Notes: generated from the sequence alone by a model not told the origin. 64,000 bases of DNA from Comamonadaceae bacterium 2FH (GCA_005503335.1 SCMQ01000006.1:1-64000); one strand, 5' to 3'; shown: positions 44,752 through 53,700, numbered from the stretch's first letter. Translations and numbers: made by a program.

Positions 44752-46131
44752 ATGGCACTGCACCAGTTAACGGATCGAGCGGTCAAGACCGCCAAACCCA
44801 TGGACAAGGAACGACTGATCGCCGATGGCGGTGGGCTGTTCCTTCGCGTACTTCCCACCGGCTTCAAGTCATGGCTGCTGGTGTACAGCTTCGATGGCAA
44901 GCGCAGCAAGCTCGCCCTCGGCAGCGCCACGGATGTATCACTCGCAGCTGCACGGGAAACCGCAGCCCATGAGCGCGCCCGCATCGCCGCAGGTGCCGAT
45001 CCCCGCGTGGCACTCATGGAGCGAGAAGCCGAGCAAGCAGCACAGCGCGAAGCCTTGATTGCGGCGGAGATCCAACGCAAGCGGGAGGCCTCCACACTAC
45101 AGGACATGTTCGACGCCTGGATCGCCGACGGCGTGCAGCGCGCCGATGGCAACGCGGAACTGCGCCGTACCTTCGAGAAAGACATCCTGCCCAAACTCGG
45201 CAAGCAGCCAGTCCGCTTGATCACCGACACCGAACTGCGCGACGCGCTGCGCAAAGTCGGCCGGGTCCGTGGGCGCGGCCGCACGGCGGAACGCATGCTG
45301 GTCGAGGTGCGGCAGATGTATCGCTGGGCCATCAAACGGCAGCCGTGGAAGGCCCTGCTGGTTGATGGGAATCCGGCCGAATTGGTGGAGACCAAGCAGG
45401 TGGTGCCCACCGGGTACGAACCCGTCATCCGTGAGCGCATCCTGCAGCCCGCCGAAATCCGCGAGCTGCGCAACATCTTTGCCACAACACAGGAACAGTA
45501 TGAAGCTGCCGACAACCGGCGCAGCGCTGACCGCCCACTACAGCACGAAACGCAACTGGCTCTCTGGCTATGCCTCGGCACGGCATGCCGCATCGGCGAA
45601 CTGCTGATGGCCCGCTGGGAACACGTCGACCTCGACGCGGGCACCTGGTTCGTGCCGCGTGAGAACACCAAGACACGCGTGGACTGGCAGGTCTACCTGT
45701 CGGACTTCGCGCTGCGCCATTTCAAGGCCCTTCACGAAATCACTGGCACGGGCGACGACAAAAGTGAATGGTGCTTCCCCGCCCGCCACCAAAAGGGACA
45801 CATCAACGTCAAGACCGTGTCCAAGCAGGTCGGCGATCGGCAAATGCGGTTCAAGAACCGCAAGCCGCTCAAGAACCGACGCAATGACGACACCCTGGTC
45901 CTATCCAAGGGGGAGAACGGCGAATGGACGCCGCACGACCTGCGCCGTACTGCAGCCACGATGATGCAGGCGTTGGGCGTGGGCCTGGACGTCATCGACC
46001 GCTGCCAGAACCACGTAATGCCCGGCAGCAAGGTCCGTCGGCATTACATGCACCACGACTATGCCGACGAGAAGCGCGACGCCTGGCGCAAGCTCGGCGA
46101 GCGCATCGATGCGATTCTGGCCGAAGCCTGA
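44752..46131 (+). CDS. int: P4-type tyrosine integrase
   Basis: A 459-residue site-specific recombinase. Residues 1-90 form the DUF4102 arm-binding domain (ADGGGLFLRVLPTG), about 110-210 the SAM-like core-binding domain, and about 232-450 the catalytic domain. Catalytic residues are visible: Arg280 (ACRIGELL), His395 and Arg398 (HDLRRTAATM), His421 (NHVMPGS) and the nucleophile Tyr432 (RRHYMHHDY). Such integrases insert elements into tRNA 3' ends, here tRNA-Asp. GGGAGG precedes the ATG. Its 3' end overlaps the convergent AlpA gene by about 73 bases. Confidence 0.95.
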   Translation: MALHQLTDRAVKTAKPMDKERLIADGGGLFLRVLPTGFKSWLLVYSFDGKRSKLALGSATDVSLAAARETAAHERARIAAGADPRVALMEREAEQAAQREALIAAEIQRKREASTLQDMFDAWIADGVQRADGNAELRRTFEKDILPKLGKQPVRLITDTELRDALRKVGRVRGRGRTAERMLVEVRQMYRWAIKRQPWKALLVDGNPAELVETKQVVPTGYEPVIRERILQPAEIRELRNIFATTQEQYEAADNRRSADRPLQHETQLALWLCLGTACRIGELLMARWEHVDLDAGTWFVPRENTKTRVDWQVYLSDFALRHFKALHEITGTGDDKSEWCFPARHQKGHINVKTVSKQVGDRQMRFKNRKPLKNRRNDDTLVLSKGENGEWTPHDLRRTAATMMQALGVGLDVIDRCQNHVMPGSKVRRHYMHHDYADEKRDAWRKLGERIDAILAEA

Positions 46132-46469
46132 TTGCCGCCCGGCCGTTGCGAGCGCCCTGCCCTCGCCAACGATTCGGACGGCTGCATCTTTGACCCAGCA
46201 TTTTTGTCATCGAATCGGCCAGGCGCACGATATCCACCAGGATCATCTATCCAAGCTTGAAGCGCCTTCGGCGTCCAGCCGCAGGCCCGTCCCCCCAAGT
46301 GCACGGGCGCGGGGAAGATGCCGTCTGCGATGCGACGGTACACGGTCGCCCGGCTCAAAGCCGTGATGCGCATTACGTCGGCGATGCGGAAGAAAGCGGG
46401 CGCGGCGGTCATTGCTTTTGAGGCGTCAATACCGGACCTTTCGCTTCCCCCGGATTCGTTGATAGACAT
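46059..46469 (-). CDS. alpA: AlpA-family DNA-binding regulator (excisionase-like)
   Basis: A 136-residue protein with a MerR-like helix-turn-helix at about residues 25-80 (ADVMRITALSRATVYRRIADG, then FPAPVHLGG and WTPKALQAWID), which is the AlpA / phage regulator family. AlpA proteins switch on integrase genes or act as excision factors. The C-terminal 50 residues are a basic, low-complexity extension antisense to the integrase end. I chose the ATG at 46469 because AGGAGG lies 8 bases upstream; the frame is open to 46601. It faces the integrase with overlapping 3' ends, so the two transcripts are antisense to each other there. Confidence 0.82.
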   Translation of the reverse strand: MSINESGGSERSGIDASKAMTAAPAFFRIADVMRITALSRATVYRRIADGIFPAPVHLGGRACGWTPKALQAWIDDPGGYRAPGRFDDKNAGSKMQPSESLARAGRSQRPGGNQASARIASMRSPSLRQASRFSSA

Positions 46470-46585
46470 GCAGAGTCCTCCTGAGAACATCAGGCTCACA
46501 GCTTGCCGTGGCGCCCCTCGGACGGCCACCTGTCGTGGCGTATTGAGGCGTAACACAGGCCTGCAGCAATTGACTGACGAAACGG

Positions 46586-48252
46586 TTATTCCATGAGACA
46601 AATGAAGCCCAAGAGAGGACTCGACGCTCCAGCGAGAAGCTGAATGGTCTTTTCTCGCAGTTCCTGCCGGTGGTTGGCGGCCAAGCGTAGTCGACCCGCA
46701 GCAAGTGCGGCGGCGAACTCCAACGCTGCTGCACCGTACGCGTGCCCGTGCCGCGTGAACAGCTTCAGGAGAAACTCCTTCATCAAGCGGCTAAGATGAG
46801 GGCTGGATGAATAGTCCAGCTCTGAAGGATGGGCCGCCCTTAGGATGCACGCCTGCAGGAGGTTGTCGTTGAACCTGAGGAAGTTCTCTGGCGAGAGCAC
46901 GACCGATTCGTACCCCGTCGGCTTGAGTTGATTCGTTGGATTGGCGAGGTCTCTTGCGGCTTGCAGGACTGACGCAACCGTCGCATACGTTGTGCTGACC
47001 GGCACTTGGTCCAAGCGGCCGTCGAAGACCTTTCCGAAGAACACAAATCCATCAGTGAGGCCCAACGGAGCACCGGCGTTGGTTGGGAGGAATCCGCCGA
47101 ACGCGCCTTGCACCAACTGAATTGCCTGTTGAACCGAGCTCTCAAGCACAGATGAGTCGACACCGGCAATCGAGAGGCTTCTGACCTGCGCTGCTGCCGC
47201 CAGGTCACTATAAGCCTGCCATGCACTCGTTGTGCCATCCGAGCCAATGGGAAGCACAAGCCAAGCGGAGAACCCGTAGTCTCTTGAGCTAGCGTTTTTC
47301 ACGAGAAACTGCTGAAGCCTTTGCCAAGTCTCTTCGCTCTGAGGTAGTCCCAAGCCCGCGAGGAAGTGACGAGGCACATGAGGCTTCAGGAACTCTCGCA
47401 AGTCCCGACTGATTTCCCGCAGCAGACCGCCGTCCCCTGCAACGGCCTGCACGACCAGCACGCCATTCGAAGACTTCAGCGTCGTTGGTGAGAGGTCCGC
47501 ATACGCGGTAACCGTGGGTCGCGTGATGGAATCTTTGGCGGCGTGAAGCTTGGTTGCTGCGATGTCAGCGAGGTTCTTGGACCCGACGTCATCCGCGTGA
47601 ATGACGTGGTCGATGGCCACTGCTACGCGCCAAGAAATCTCGGCGTTCAGCCAGTGATGCAGCTGCGGGTTGTTGCCCGCCACGGAGCTATCCATGCACA
47701 CCAGCCGAGAAGTGGAACTACCACGGGGCGTCGAATTGAGGTTCAGCACACCTCCAATGCCCAACTCCTCAAGGAAGTCGTGGAGACGCTTCGGCGCGTG
47801 CGGCTGCCCAAGCGTGACTGCGCGCGGCGGCTTCGCCTTGGAGGAGAAATGCTCGCCGAACAGCTCTATCTGTGTCTCAGTGCCATCAACTAGCTGCTTC
47901 CTGTAAGACGGGTCCACGTCGTCGAGTGCGACCAAAACCTTTTCATAGCGGCCAGTGCGACTAGCGTCAATGAGCGTCATGAGACGCTCGGCCTCGAAGC
48001 CTTGCTCGTCGCGAAGCGTACGGGCCATGCCGCCGCTGGTCGACGCTGAGATGACGACACAGTAAGGTTCAGTGGGAGGCGACAGTTCAGACAGCTCTTC
48101 ATAGGAGTGGAAGCTGTGCACGCTGGCGGTGCTCCCTGCAAAGGTCAGGGCCTCGCGAACGAGCGAGTAGATGCCCATGGTGTCGATGTAGACCTGCGTG
48201 AGGCCTGCCTCTCGCAAGGCTGGCAGCTCACAGGCTAAGTAGGCACTTTCAT
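46586..48252 (-). pseudogene. 3' fragment of a large phosphoribosyltransferase-like protein gene, split by IS630
   Basis: About 555 codons of the C-terminal part of a protein whose first 180 or so codons lie on the other side of the IS (49527-50078). The fragment opens in frame with YESAYLACELPAL. At about 48028-48056 it encodes SASTSGGMA, preceded by a hydrophobic strand (CVVI), which looks like a PRPP-type phosphate loop; a second similar site is DGGLLREISRDLR at about 47395-47450. These suggest two phosphoribosyltransferase-fold units, followed by an alpha-helical C-terminus. I do not recognise a named family. Base composition is lower in GC than the host genes. It ends 117 bases before alpA. 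Confidence 0.7.
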
Positions 48253-48272
48253 AAATATACGCACGTATATTT
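48253..48272. repeat. Perfect 9-bp inverted repeat at the IS border
   Basis: AAATATACG (48253-48261) and CGTATATTT (48264-48272) with a 2-base spacer form an AT-rich palindrome at the left junction of the IS and the broken gene. It may be the preferred TA-rich target of the IS630 element or part of its end. Confidence 0.5.
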
Positions 48273-49526
48273 CTTGACCGTTCCGACCGCATATGGCATT
48301 TTTGGCAGCACCCTTCGAGGAGGATCTGCTGATGCCAAGAAAAAGCCCATTCCATATCGAACTGTCGGCCGATGAGCAGGCCGAGTTGAGTCGGCGGGCG
48401 GCCAAATATACGTTGCCTTACTTCGAAGTCATTCGCGCCAAGATGATCCTGATGGCCGCTGCCGGTATCGACAACGACGAAATCGCCGCGCGCCTGGACA
48501 CGCGCCGCGAGGTGGTCAGCCAGTGGCGCCAGCGCTTCTTTCGGGAGCGATTGGCGGGCCTCGAAGAGCGAGCCCGCCCGGGACGCCCCCGGGTCTTTTC
48601 CCCCACAGCTCACCGTTGAGATCAAGGCGCTGGCCTGCGAGCTGCCGGCCACGCTGGGCGTGCCGCTGTCGCGCCTGAGCGTGGCTGATGTAGCACGCCA
48701 TGCGCAACGCACGGGCCTGGTGGCGCGCATCAGTGACAGTACGGTGTGGCGCTGGTTGCACGAGGATGCGATCCGGCCGTGGCAGCACCGCTGCTGGATA
48801 TTTCCCCGCGACCCTGACTTCCAGGCCAAGGCAGCGCGCATTCTGGACCTCTACGCACGCTGCTGGCAGGGCCAGGCGTTGCGCAAGGACGAGTTCGTCA
48901 TCTCCACCGACGAGAAGACCAGCATCCAGGCGCGCGTGCGCGTGCATCCGAGCTTGCCCGGCCGTCCCGGCGAAGCGATGCGCGTGGAGCACGAGTACGA
49001 GCGCCGCGGCGCCTGGGCCTACCTGGCCGCCCTGGATGTGCACCGCGCCAAGGTGTTCGGTCGCTGCGAGACGACCACCGGCATCGCGCCATTCGAGCGC
49101 CTGGTCGATCAGGTCATGAGCCAGTGGCCGTACAACCAGGCACGCCGGGTGTTCTGGATCATGGACAACGGCTCGTCTCATCGCGGCGAGGCCTGCGTGC
49201 GGCGCCTGACCCAGGCCCATCCGCGATTGGTACCCGTCCACGCACCGGTGCACGCGAGCTGGCTCAACCAGATCGAGATCTACTTCTCCATCGTGCAGCG
49301 CAAGGCGCTCACGCCCAACGACTTCACTTGCCTGCAGGCGGTTGCTGATCGGCTGGAAGACTTCGAGCGCTACTACGAGAGCATCGCCCATCCGTTCGAG
49401 TGGAAGTTCACCCGAGCCGACCTCAACGCGCTGATGGCGCGTATGCGCTCTCGCTACGCTGAAACTCAACACCCGAAACTCGCGGCTTGAACAATACGTG
49501 TGCGAACTTCTGAACCGGACTACTAA
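48273..49526 (+). mobile_element. IS630-family insertion sequence
   Basis: An insertion of about 1.2-1.25 kb carrying one transposase gene in two frames, placed in the middle of the PRTase-like gene and opposite to it. IS630 elements insert at TA. A junction that joins the host gene in frame can be drawn through TA dinucleotides on both sides, but the terminal repeats are too divergent for me to fix the ends, so both borders are uncertain by about 25 bases. Similar but imperfect segments (CCGTTC..CGCA on the left, CCGGTTC..CGCACA reading inward on the right) are candidate terminal repeats. Confidence 0.75.
48332..49490 (+). pseudogene. IS630-family transposase, frameshifted
   Basis: The N-terminal frame (48332-48619) encodes a helix-turn-helix region (IDNDEIAARLDTRREVVSQWRQRF). 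It stops after the run TTTTCCCCC near 48596-48604. The rest (to 49490) continues in the +1 frame as VEIKALACELPATLGVPLSRLS and holds the DDE catalytic triad: Asp in FVISTDEKTS, Asp in FWIMDNGSSH and Glu in SWLNQIEIYFS. All catalytic parts are intact. Either one extra base has inactivated it, or ribosomal slippage at the T/C run makes the full protein. AGGAGG precedes the ATG at 48332. Confidence 0.8.
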
Positions 49527-50078
49527 GCATCTGCTAACGAAGGCAAGCTCTGCTTCGCTGGTTGCCAGCTCGCGCGCTTGAACGAACAGCTTGTTGACCG
49601 TCTTGGACGGATGTTTGAAGACATGTCCGGCCGGAGCAACCTGCACTACAGGGTTGTTCATCACCAAGGCCTTGAGTCCCTGGTTGACGAACGACTGCAG
49701 CGGTAAGCTGAAGGGTGCGTGACTGGACGCTCCCTGCGTGTGTGCCAAGTTCAATCCAGTGCTTGGATTCCAGGTCGCGAAGTAATAGCCCTTGACGAAG
49801 GGGGTTCCCTTGTGTACGCCCCTTTGCTGGAAGACCTGTTGCTGTCCTGAAGTCTGTGTCCAGTACTGATGCAGCGTCCCGAGGTGTGGCGCATCGGCGA
49901 TGATGAGGACGCAGTCGGGTAGCGATTGAACGCCTTGAAGCGACGTCGCCAGCTCGTCGAAGAAGTCAAGGCCGCTGATGGGACGCTTTGTGTCAAAGAA
50001 GACACACAGCGCCTCCAGGTCATACCCCGACGACGTGCAGGTGCCGCTGGCAGAGAACGAGTACGCCTTGCGCATCAT
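49527..50078 (-). pseudogene. 5' fragment of the large phosphoribosyltransferase-like protein gene
   Basis: About 183 codons, from the ATG at 50078 (a second ATG follows at 50075) to the IS border. It begins after the GHKL ATPase gene with a four-base ATGA overlap, so it was the coupled downstream gene. The peptide includes LEALCVFFDTKRPISGLDFF, then PDCVLIIADAPHLGTLHQYW, and FKHPSKTVNKLFVQARELA near the break; a Ser/Lys site followed by an F-x-x-A stretch is seen ahead of PRTase cores in some conflict-system proteins (inference). With the other half the product would be about 740 residues. Loss of continuity should inactivate it. Confidence 0.7.
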
Positions 50079-51217
50079 CGTCTGATGGGAAGAAGCAGAG
50101 AAACGACTGAGCCAACGGCCGGTGCAAGGTCCCGGGCAGCCCAATCGTCGAATTCAAACAAGTCTCGCTCCTCGCCAGGCGTGAATGCATTGAAGAGGTT
50201 CAGGCGACCAGACCGAATGGTCATCAGCCCACCGACCTCCCGAAGTGCTTCGAGCACGTCAGGCAAGCCGTTGCCGGCGCCGGCCTCGTTCTTTGTCGAA
50301 GCGTTCTTCTTCAGGCTGTCCAGCAGCGCCTTGCGCTCATCTTCGGGCGACAGGCCCGAAAGAATCTTGCCTGTAGTTCTGCTTGCAAAACCTGGTCCGG
50401 TGTCAAAGAAGCTGAGCTGCAAGCACCGCAGCGCTGTAGTGGCGCCAGCACGGACCGGCGCCTGCTCGCGTTCCCAGAACTCCTTCAAGCGCGGATGACC
50501 TGCGAAATCCCCTTTGAAGGACTCTTCGAGCATTTCCTGCCAGCTGATGATAAGCCCCTCGACGTGCTCCAAATACGGTTGCCCGGCATGGTCGCGAGTC
50601 GCGTGCTCCTGTGTGTTCTTCATCAGCTCAGATGCGAACACTGCACAGGACTTGAGGAACGTGTGCGGTATGTGATCTGCGTCCGATTTCGCAACGAAGT
50701 CGCTGAGCGCTCTGAGAACTAGAAACATTCCCTCCTTGCGCTTGACAGCACGCGTGTTGCGAACCGTGAACAACGGCCTAAGGTATTGGACCTTCGAGCC
50801 ACTGACGCACGTGAAGTCAATCGTCCGTCCCCTAATGATGCGTCCCCAAAGAAGCTGATCAGTCCAGGCCATCTTCTCGGCTGCTGGCTCTAGCGCTGCT
50901 CTCCTGGGAATGAACTGTTCACCAACGGTGATTCCTTCGCATAGGCGCAGCGCTGCAATGCCTGGGGCGTAGTCGCAGAGCTCCCCAAGAATCGACTGAA
51001 CCTGGTTGGCAGCGTGGTATTGGAGGCGTCGTTCCTTTGCCAGACGCGCCCAGGTGGCGAGAAGTTGCAAGCGAGCAGCGTCGTGCAGGGCACCTTTGCG
51101 CCGTCCGACGAAATCCTTGTTGACCTGCAATGGGGCGCCGCCGCTCGCCACAACGCGATGCATTGACTGCTCGATGCTTTCGAGCGTCCAACCATCAGCA
51201 AGGATAAGCGGGTCCAT
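50075..51217 (-). CDS. GHKL-fold (histidine kinase-like) ATPase of a putative conflict system
   Basis: A 380-residue cytoplasmic protein. The Bergerat ATP-binding fold is visible in the C-terminal half: the N box E197-x3-N201 (SELMKNTQEH), the G1 box D272-T-G-P-G276 (FFDTGPGFA), and a G2 box near G313-G317 (AGAGNGLPD) followed by the LMTIRSG strand. The N-terminal 180 residues are helical and unlike known sensor or HisKA domains, and no phospho-acceptor His is seen, so a classical two-component kinase is unlikely; MutL-, MORC- or Hsp90-like ATP switching is the analogy. It lies 30 bases after the NTP-PPase-like gene and overlaps the PRTase-like gene by four bases. Confidence 0.78.
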   Translation of the reverse strand: MDPLILADGWTLESIEQSMHRVVASGGAPLQVNKDFVGRRKGALHDAARLQLLATWARLAKERRLQYHAANQVQSILGELCDYAPGIAALRLCEGITVGEQFIPRRAALEPAAEKMAWTDQLLWGRIIRGRTIDFTCVSGSKVQYLRPLFTVRNTRAVKRKEGMFLVLRALSDFVAKSDADHIPHTFLKSCAVFASELMKNTQEHATRDHAGQPYLEHVEGLIISWQEMLEESFKGDFAGHPRLKEFWEREQAPVRAGATTALRCLQLSFFDTGPGFASRTTGKILSGLSPEDERKALLDSLKKNASTKNEAGAGNGLPDVLEALREVGGLMTIRSGRLNLFNAFTPGEERDLFEFDDWAARDLAPAVGSVVSLLLPIRR

Positions 51218-51247
51218 GCGGGCTCCTCGTCACCTTTCTCGAATTGG

Positions 51248-51682
51248 TCAGCCGGCCTCGGACATGGACCTTGCAATAAGCTCGCGAACTTTGGGTTCGG
51301 GTTTCCAGTAGTTGGGGCCTTTCAGGAATTTCCCGTTCTGGTCGTAGATGGGGTTGCCATCTTCCCCCAACTTGCTTTCGTTGCTGTCCATGATGACGTC
51401 CAAGACCTCCTCAAGGGGCAAGCCGTACTTGAGCGCCTCGGAGCGACAGTAAACGATGATGTCACCCAGCAGGTCGGCGATAGCGACTGCCACATCAAGC
51501 TTGGACGCCCCGGACTTCGCCATGGCGACGATGTCGTCTACCTCATGCACTTCGTCCATCAAGGTCGCTTTGAACTTGACCAGGCGGCCGGCGACATCGT
51601 CTGGAACGTTCGGGGTGTCGTAGGCAGCCAAGCGGTACATCGCGTTCATCGCGGCAATGCGGTCGGCAAAAGTGGAAGTCAT
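51248..51682 (-). CDS. All-alpha NTP pyrophosphatase-like protein (MazG/HisE superfamily)
   Basis: A 144-residue helical protein. The metal-binding pattern E44-x2-E47 (MDEVHEVDD) and D70-x3-D74 (IADLLGDII) is that of all-alpha NTP pyrophosphatases, which hydrolyse nucleotides to monophosphates and pyrophosphate. The C-terminal GEDGNPIYDQNGKFLKGPNYW hairpin resembles phosphoribosyl-ATP pyrophosphohydrolase-like members found in phage and mobile elements. It is the first gene of the three-gene operon. The ATG at 51682 fits family length; the frame is open to 51973. A nucleotide-clearing or signal-degrading role beside a PRTase-like enzyme is inference. Confidence 0.75.
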   Translation of the reverse strand: MTSTFADRIAAMNAMYRLAAYDTPNVPDDVAGRLVKFKATLMDEVHEVDDIVAMAKSGASKLDVAVAIADLLGDIIVYCRSEALKYGLPLEEVLDVIMDSNESKLGEDGNPIYDQNGKFLKGPNYWKPEPKVRELIARSMSEAG

Positions 51683-51857
51683 GGGATCCTGCGGCTCTGG
51701 GTTAGGTACTACCCCGCGAGGATAACGGAATGTAGGGATGCGTTGCCGTTTTAGAAGGCAGCACCCCCTTTCTAGAAGCCGCAGTGATATCCGTACGGTG
51801 CAGAAGCTTCTGGGAGGGCAACCTCGATCAGCCTGCCATGGTCTTCCCACTTCGACG

Positions 51858-52772
51858 TCACGCCAGGAAGTCCTCCAGAGCCGCCGCCTGCTTTTTAAAG
51901 TCCGCCGGCCGACGCTGGCTGAAGGTCTGCAGGTTGCCCACCTTCCATCGCAACGCTGGTAGCTCGAAAGCATGCGGACATTGCAGCAAGGTCCAGTCGG
52001 GCTGTGCGCGGACCAGGCCGACCAGAAACTGCCTCTGGTTCGCCGTCAGCCGTTGCGGAAGTTCCTCTCGCAGCCTGGCCCGTGTCTCCAGCAGAGCATC
52101 GAGCCCAACCGGCTCGATGGTCATGCCCGCGAAGTTCTGATGGTACTCATGGGCGATGTCTTTTTCATTGCCGAACAGTACTTCGTGGGTAGGCCGGTTG
52201 TGTCCGGCCAGGTAGGTCACGAAGCATTCCACGGCCGCGTCCGACAAGTCCCCGGATTCGAACATCTGCAACACGTCAAACAAGTCACGGGGATGCTGGC
52301 GATCCATGGCCGCGACCAGCTTGCTGCCATAAAGCTCCGCAGGTGCCAGAACTGGCAGTTCCAGCGCCATGCTGAACAGGCCGGCGGTCTTCGGGCTCAA
52401 TGGATAGCGCTCGACCGGGAGGACCGTGCCACGAAAAACCACGTTGACTTCGACCTTGACCTGGGCTTCGGCGTTCTCGATCAGCAGCTTGGTGTCGCCG
52501 AGTTCTTTGGAGGAGACCTTGCGCGTGGTCAGTCCCAACTGGACCAACCGACCGGCAATGGCGTCGAGCTCATTGCTGATGGCTTTCAATGCCTGCTCGC
52601 GCGGGGTCTGCCAGGGTGTGTAGACCACGTCGATATCGACCGAGAGGCGCGGCATGTCCTGCACGAACAGGTTGATGGCGGTTCCGCCCTTCATGGCGAA
52701 GATGTCGTTGGCAAACACATCGGGCGCTGCGGTCAGCAGCAGGCGAACCGTGTCGGCGTAGGCTTTATCCAT
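51858..52772 (-). CDS. abiEii: AbiEii/AbiGii-type nucleotidyltransferase toxin
   Basis: A 304-residue toxin of the type IV toxin-antitoxin and abortive-infection system AbiE. The nucleotidyltransferase motif is complete: FAMKGGTAINLF near residue 25-36 with the acidic pair Asp46-x-Asp48 (LSVDIDVVY). A KVEVNVVFRG strand near 105 supplies the third acidic residue region and AELYGSKLVAAMDRQHPRDLFD near 145 is the family's C-terminal helix motif. The toxin adds nucleotides to tRNA acceptor ends in characterised members. It overlaps the antitoxin gene by 8 bases. It lies 176 bases beyond the NTP-PPase-like gene. Confidence 0.92.
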   Translation of the reverse strand: MDKAYADTVRLLLTAAPDVFANDIFAMKGGTAINLFVQDMPRLSVDIDVVYTPWQTPREQALKAISNELDAIAGRLVQLGLTTRKVSSKELGDTKLLIENAEAQVKVEVNVVFRGTVLPVERYPLSPKTAGLFSMALELPVLAPAELYGSKLVAAMDRQHPRDLFDVLQMFESGDLSDAAVECFVTYLAGHNRPTHEVLFGNEKDIAHEYHQNFAGMTIEPVGLDALLETRARLREELPQRLTANQRQFLVGLVRAQPDWTLLQCPHAFELPALRWKVGNLQTFSQRRPADFKKQAAALEDFLA

Positions 52773-53523
52773 GGGGTTTCAGGCTCAACAGGTTGCCATC
52801 TTTCATGCGAGTGATCCAGCGCTTGTCGCTGCCGACGGGCAACGTGTACTGGTGCTGCAGGGCATCCACGTCGACCACGCCGGTTTCGCGAGCCCAGGTC
52901 AAGAACAGGCGGACGGCCTTGATGCTGGTGCAGGACTGCAACAGCTCGCCCAGAACATCCTTGCGCAAGTTGCGCAGGCCATCGAACAGGTTGCGCGCCT
53001 CTTCCAGACCCTGGTGCGTACCCACCTCGTAAAGCAGTTCGAGGACTGCACGTTCGGGGACCGATACGCGCAAGCCCTCAGACACGCCGGGCGGCGTTGT
53101 CACGCTATTGTCGGCCAGGGTGCTGTCCGGCCAGCTGAACAATCTGGCAGCCACATAGCGCGATGGAAATCGTGAGGTGAACCACGCTGGCAGCGCAAAT
53201 CGAACATCGCCCCACAGCACCAACGCCTCCCGCATCGCGAGGTTGTGGCGCACACCCTGGAGGGCCAACGCACTCTTACCTCCCACATGCAACCCCGTCA
53301 CACGGGTTTGCAGGAACTTGATCGCACCATGCGCGTTCAGCGTGTCACCCGCAAACGCATAGACACCCTGCCCCAGTCGATCGACCCAGCCGCTTTCGGC
53401 GTAATGAGCCACCAGTTGAGCGGACACGCCGATGCGCTCCAGGGCTGCCAGATCGAACGGCATACCGCGCGGCAGGCTGGTCTGAAGCTTCTTGATTAGA
53501 GCGTGTCGTGGAGTTCTATCCAT
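52765..53523 (-). CDS. abiEi: AbiEi-type antitoxin/transcriptional repressor
   Basis: A 252-residue antitoxin of the type IV AbiE pair. The N-terminal winged helix (about residues 1-75; ERIGVSAQLVAHYAESGWVDRLGQGVYAF in parts) binds the promoter, and the remainder is the AbiEi C-terminal domain that opposes the toxin. The start is the ATG at 53523 (MDRTPRHAL). An inverted repeat at 53524-53549 directly upstream is the likely autorepression site. Overlapping genes keep the two proteins in ratio. The locus is AT-rich compared with its surroundings, a sign of separate acquisition. Confidence 0.9.
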   Translation of the reverse strand: MDRTPRHALIKKLQTSLPRGMPFDLAALERIGVSAQLVAHYAESGWVDRLGQGVYAFAGDTLNAHGAIKFLQTRVTGLHVGGKSALALQGVRHNLAMREALVLWGDVRFALPAWFTSRFPSRYVAARLFSWPDSTLADNSVTTPPGVSEGLRVSVPERAVLELLYEVGTHQGLEEARNLFDGLRNLRKDVLGELLQSCTSIKAVRLFLTWARETGVVDVDALQHQYTLPVGSDKRWITRMKDGNLLSLKPHG

Positions 53524-53549
53524 ATTGGAAAAATACCACAATTTCCAAT
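53524..53549. promoter_or_regulatory. Inverted-repeat operator of abiE
   Basis: ATTGGAAA (53524-53531) and TTTCCAAT (53542-53549) are perfect complements 10 bases apart, immediately before the abiEi ATG. AbiEi proteins of this family bind such repeats and repress the operon. The stretch to 53700 is AT-rich and holds no gene. Confidence 0.7.
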
Positions 53550-53700
53550 CAAGCCAAAATGTTTATCGCCTTCTCACGTGCTATTTTTAAAACGAAATAC
53601 TATTTTTGCAACAAAATCCAATCAACCCATCATCACAGGGCCTGCGGTGGTCGGCACTGGCGTGCAAAAGGCGAGTCTTTTGTCCGTGGCAAAAGCCCCG

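Noticed and set aside
46059-46469. Intact tRNA or RNA gene near the integrase
   Set aside because: Only the 3' half of tRNA-Asp is present at 44420-44464; no D arm or complete acceptor stem was found.
50075-51217. Classical sensor histidine kinase
   Set aside because: No HisKA-type phospho-acceptor His, no membrane span and no response regulator nearby; only the ATP-binding fold is shared.
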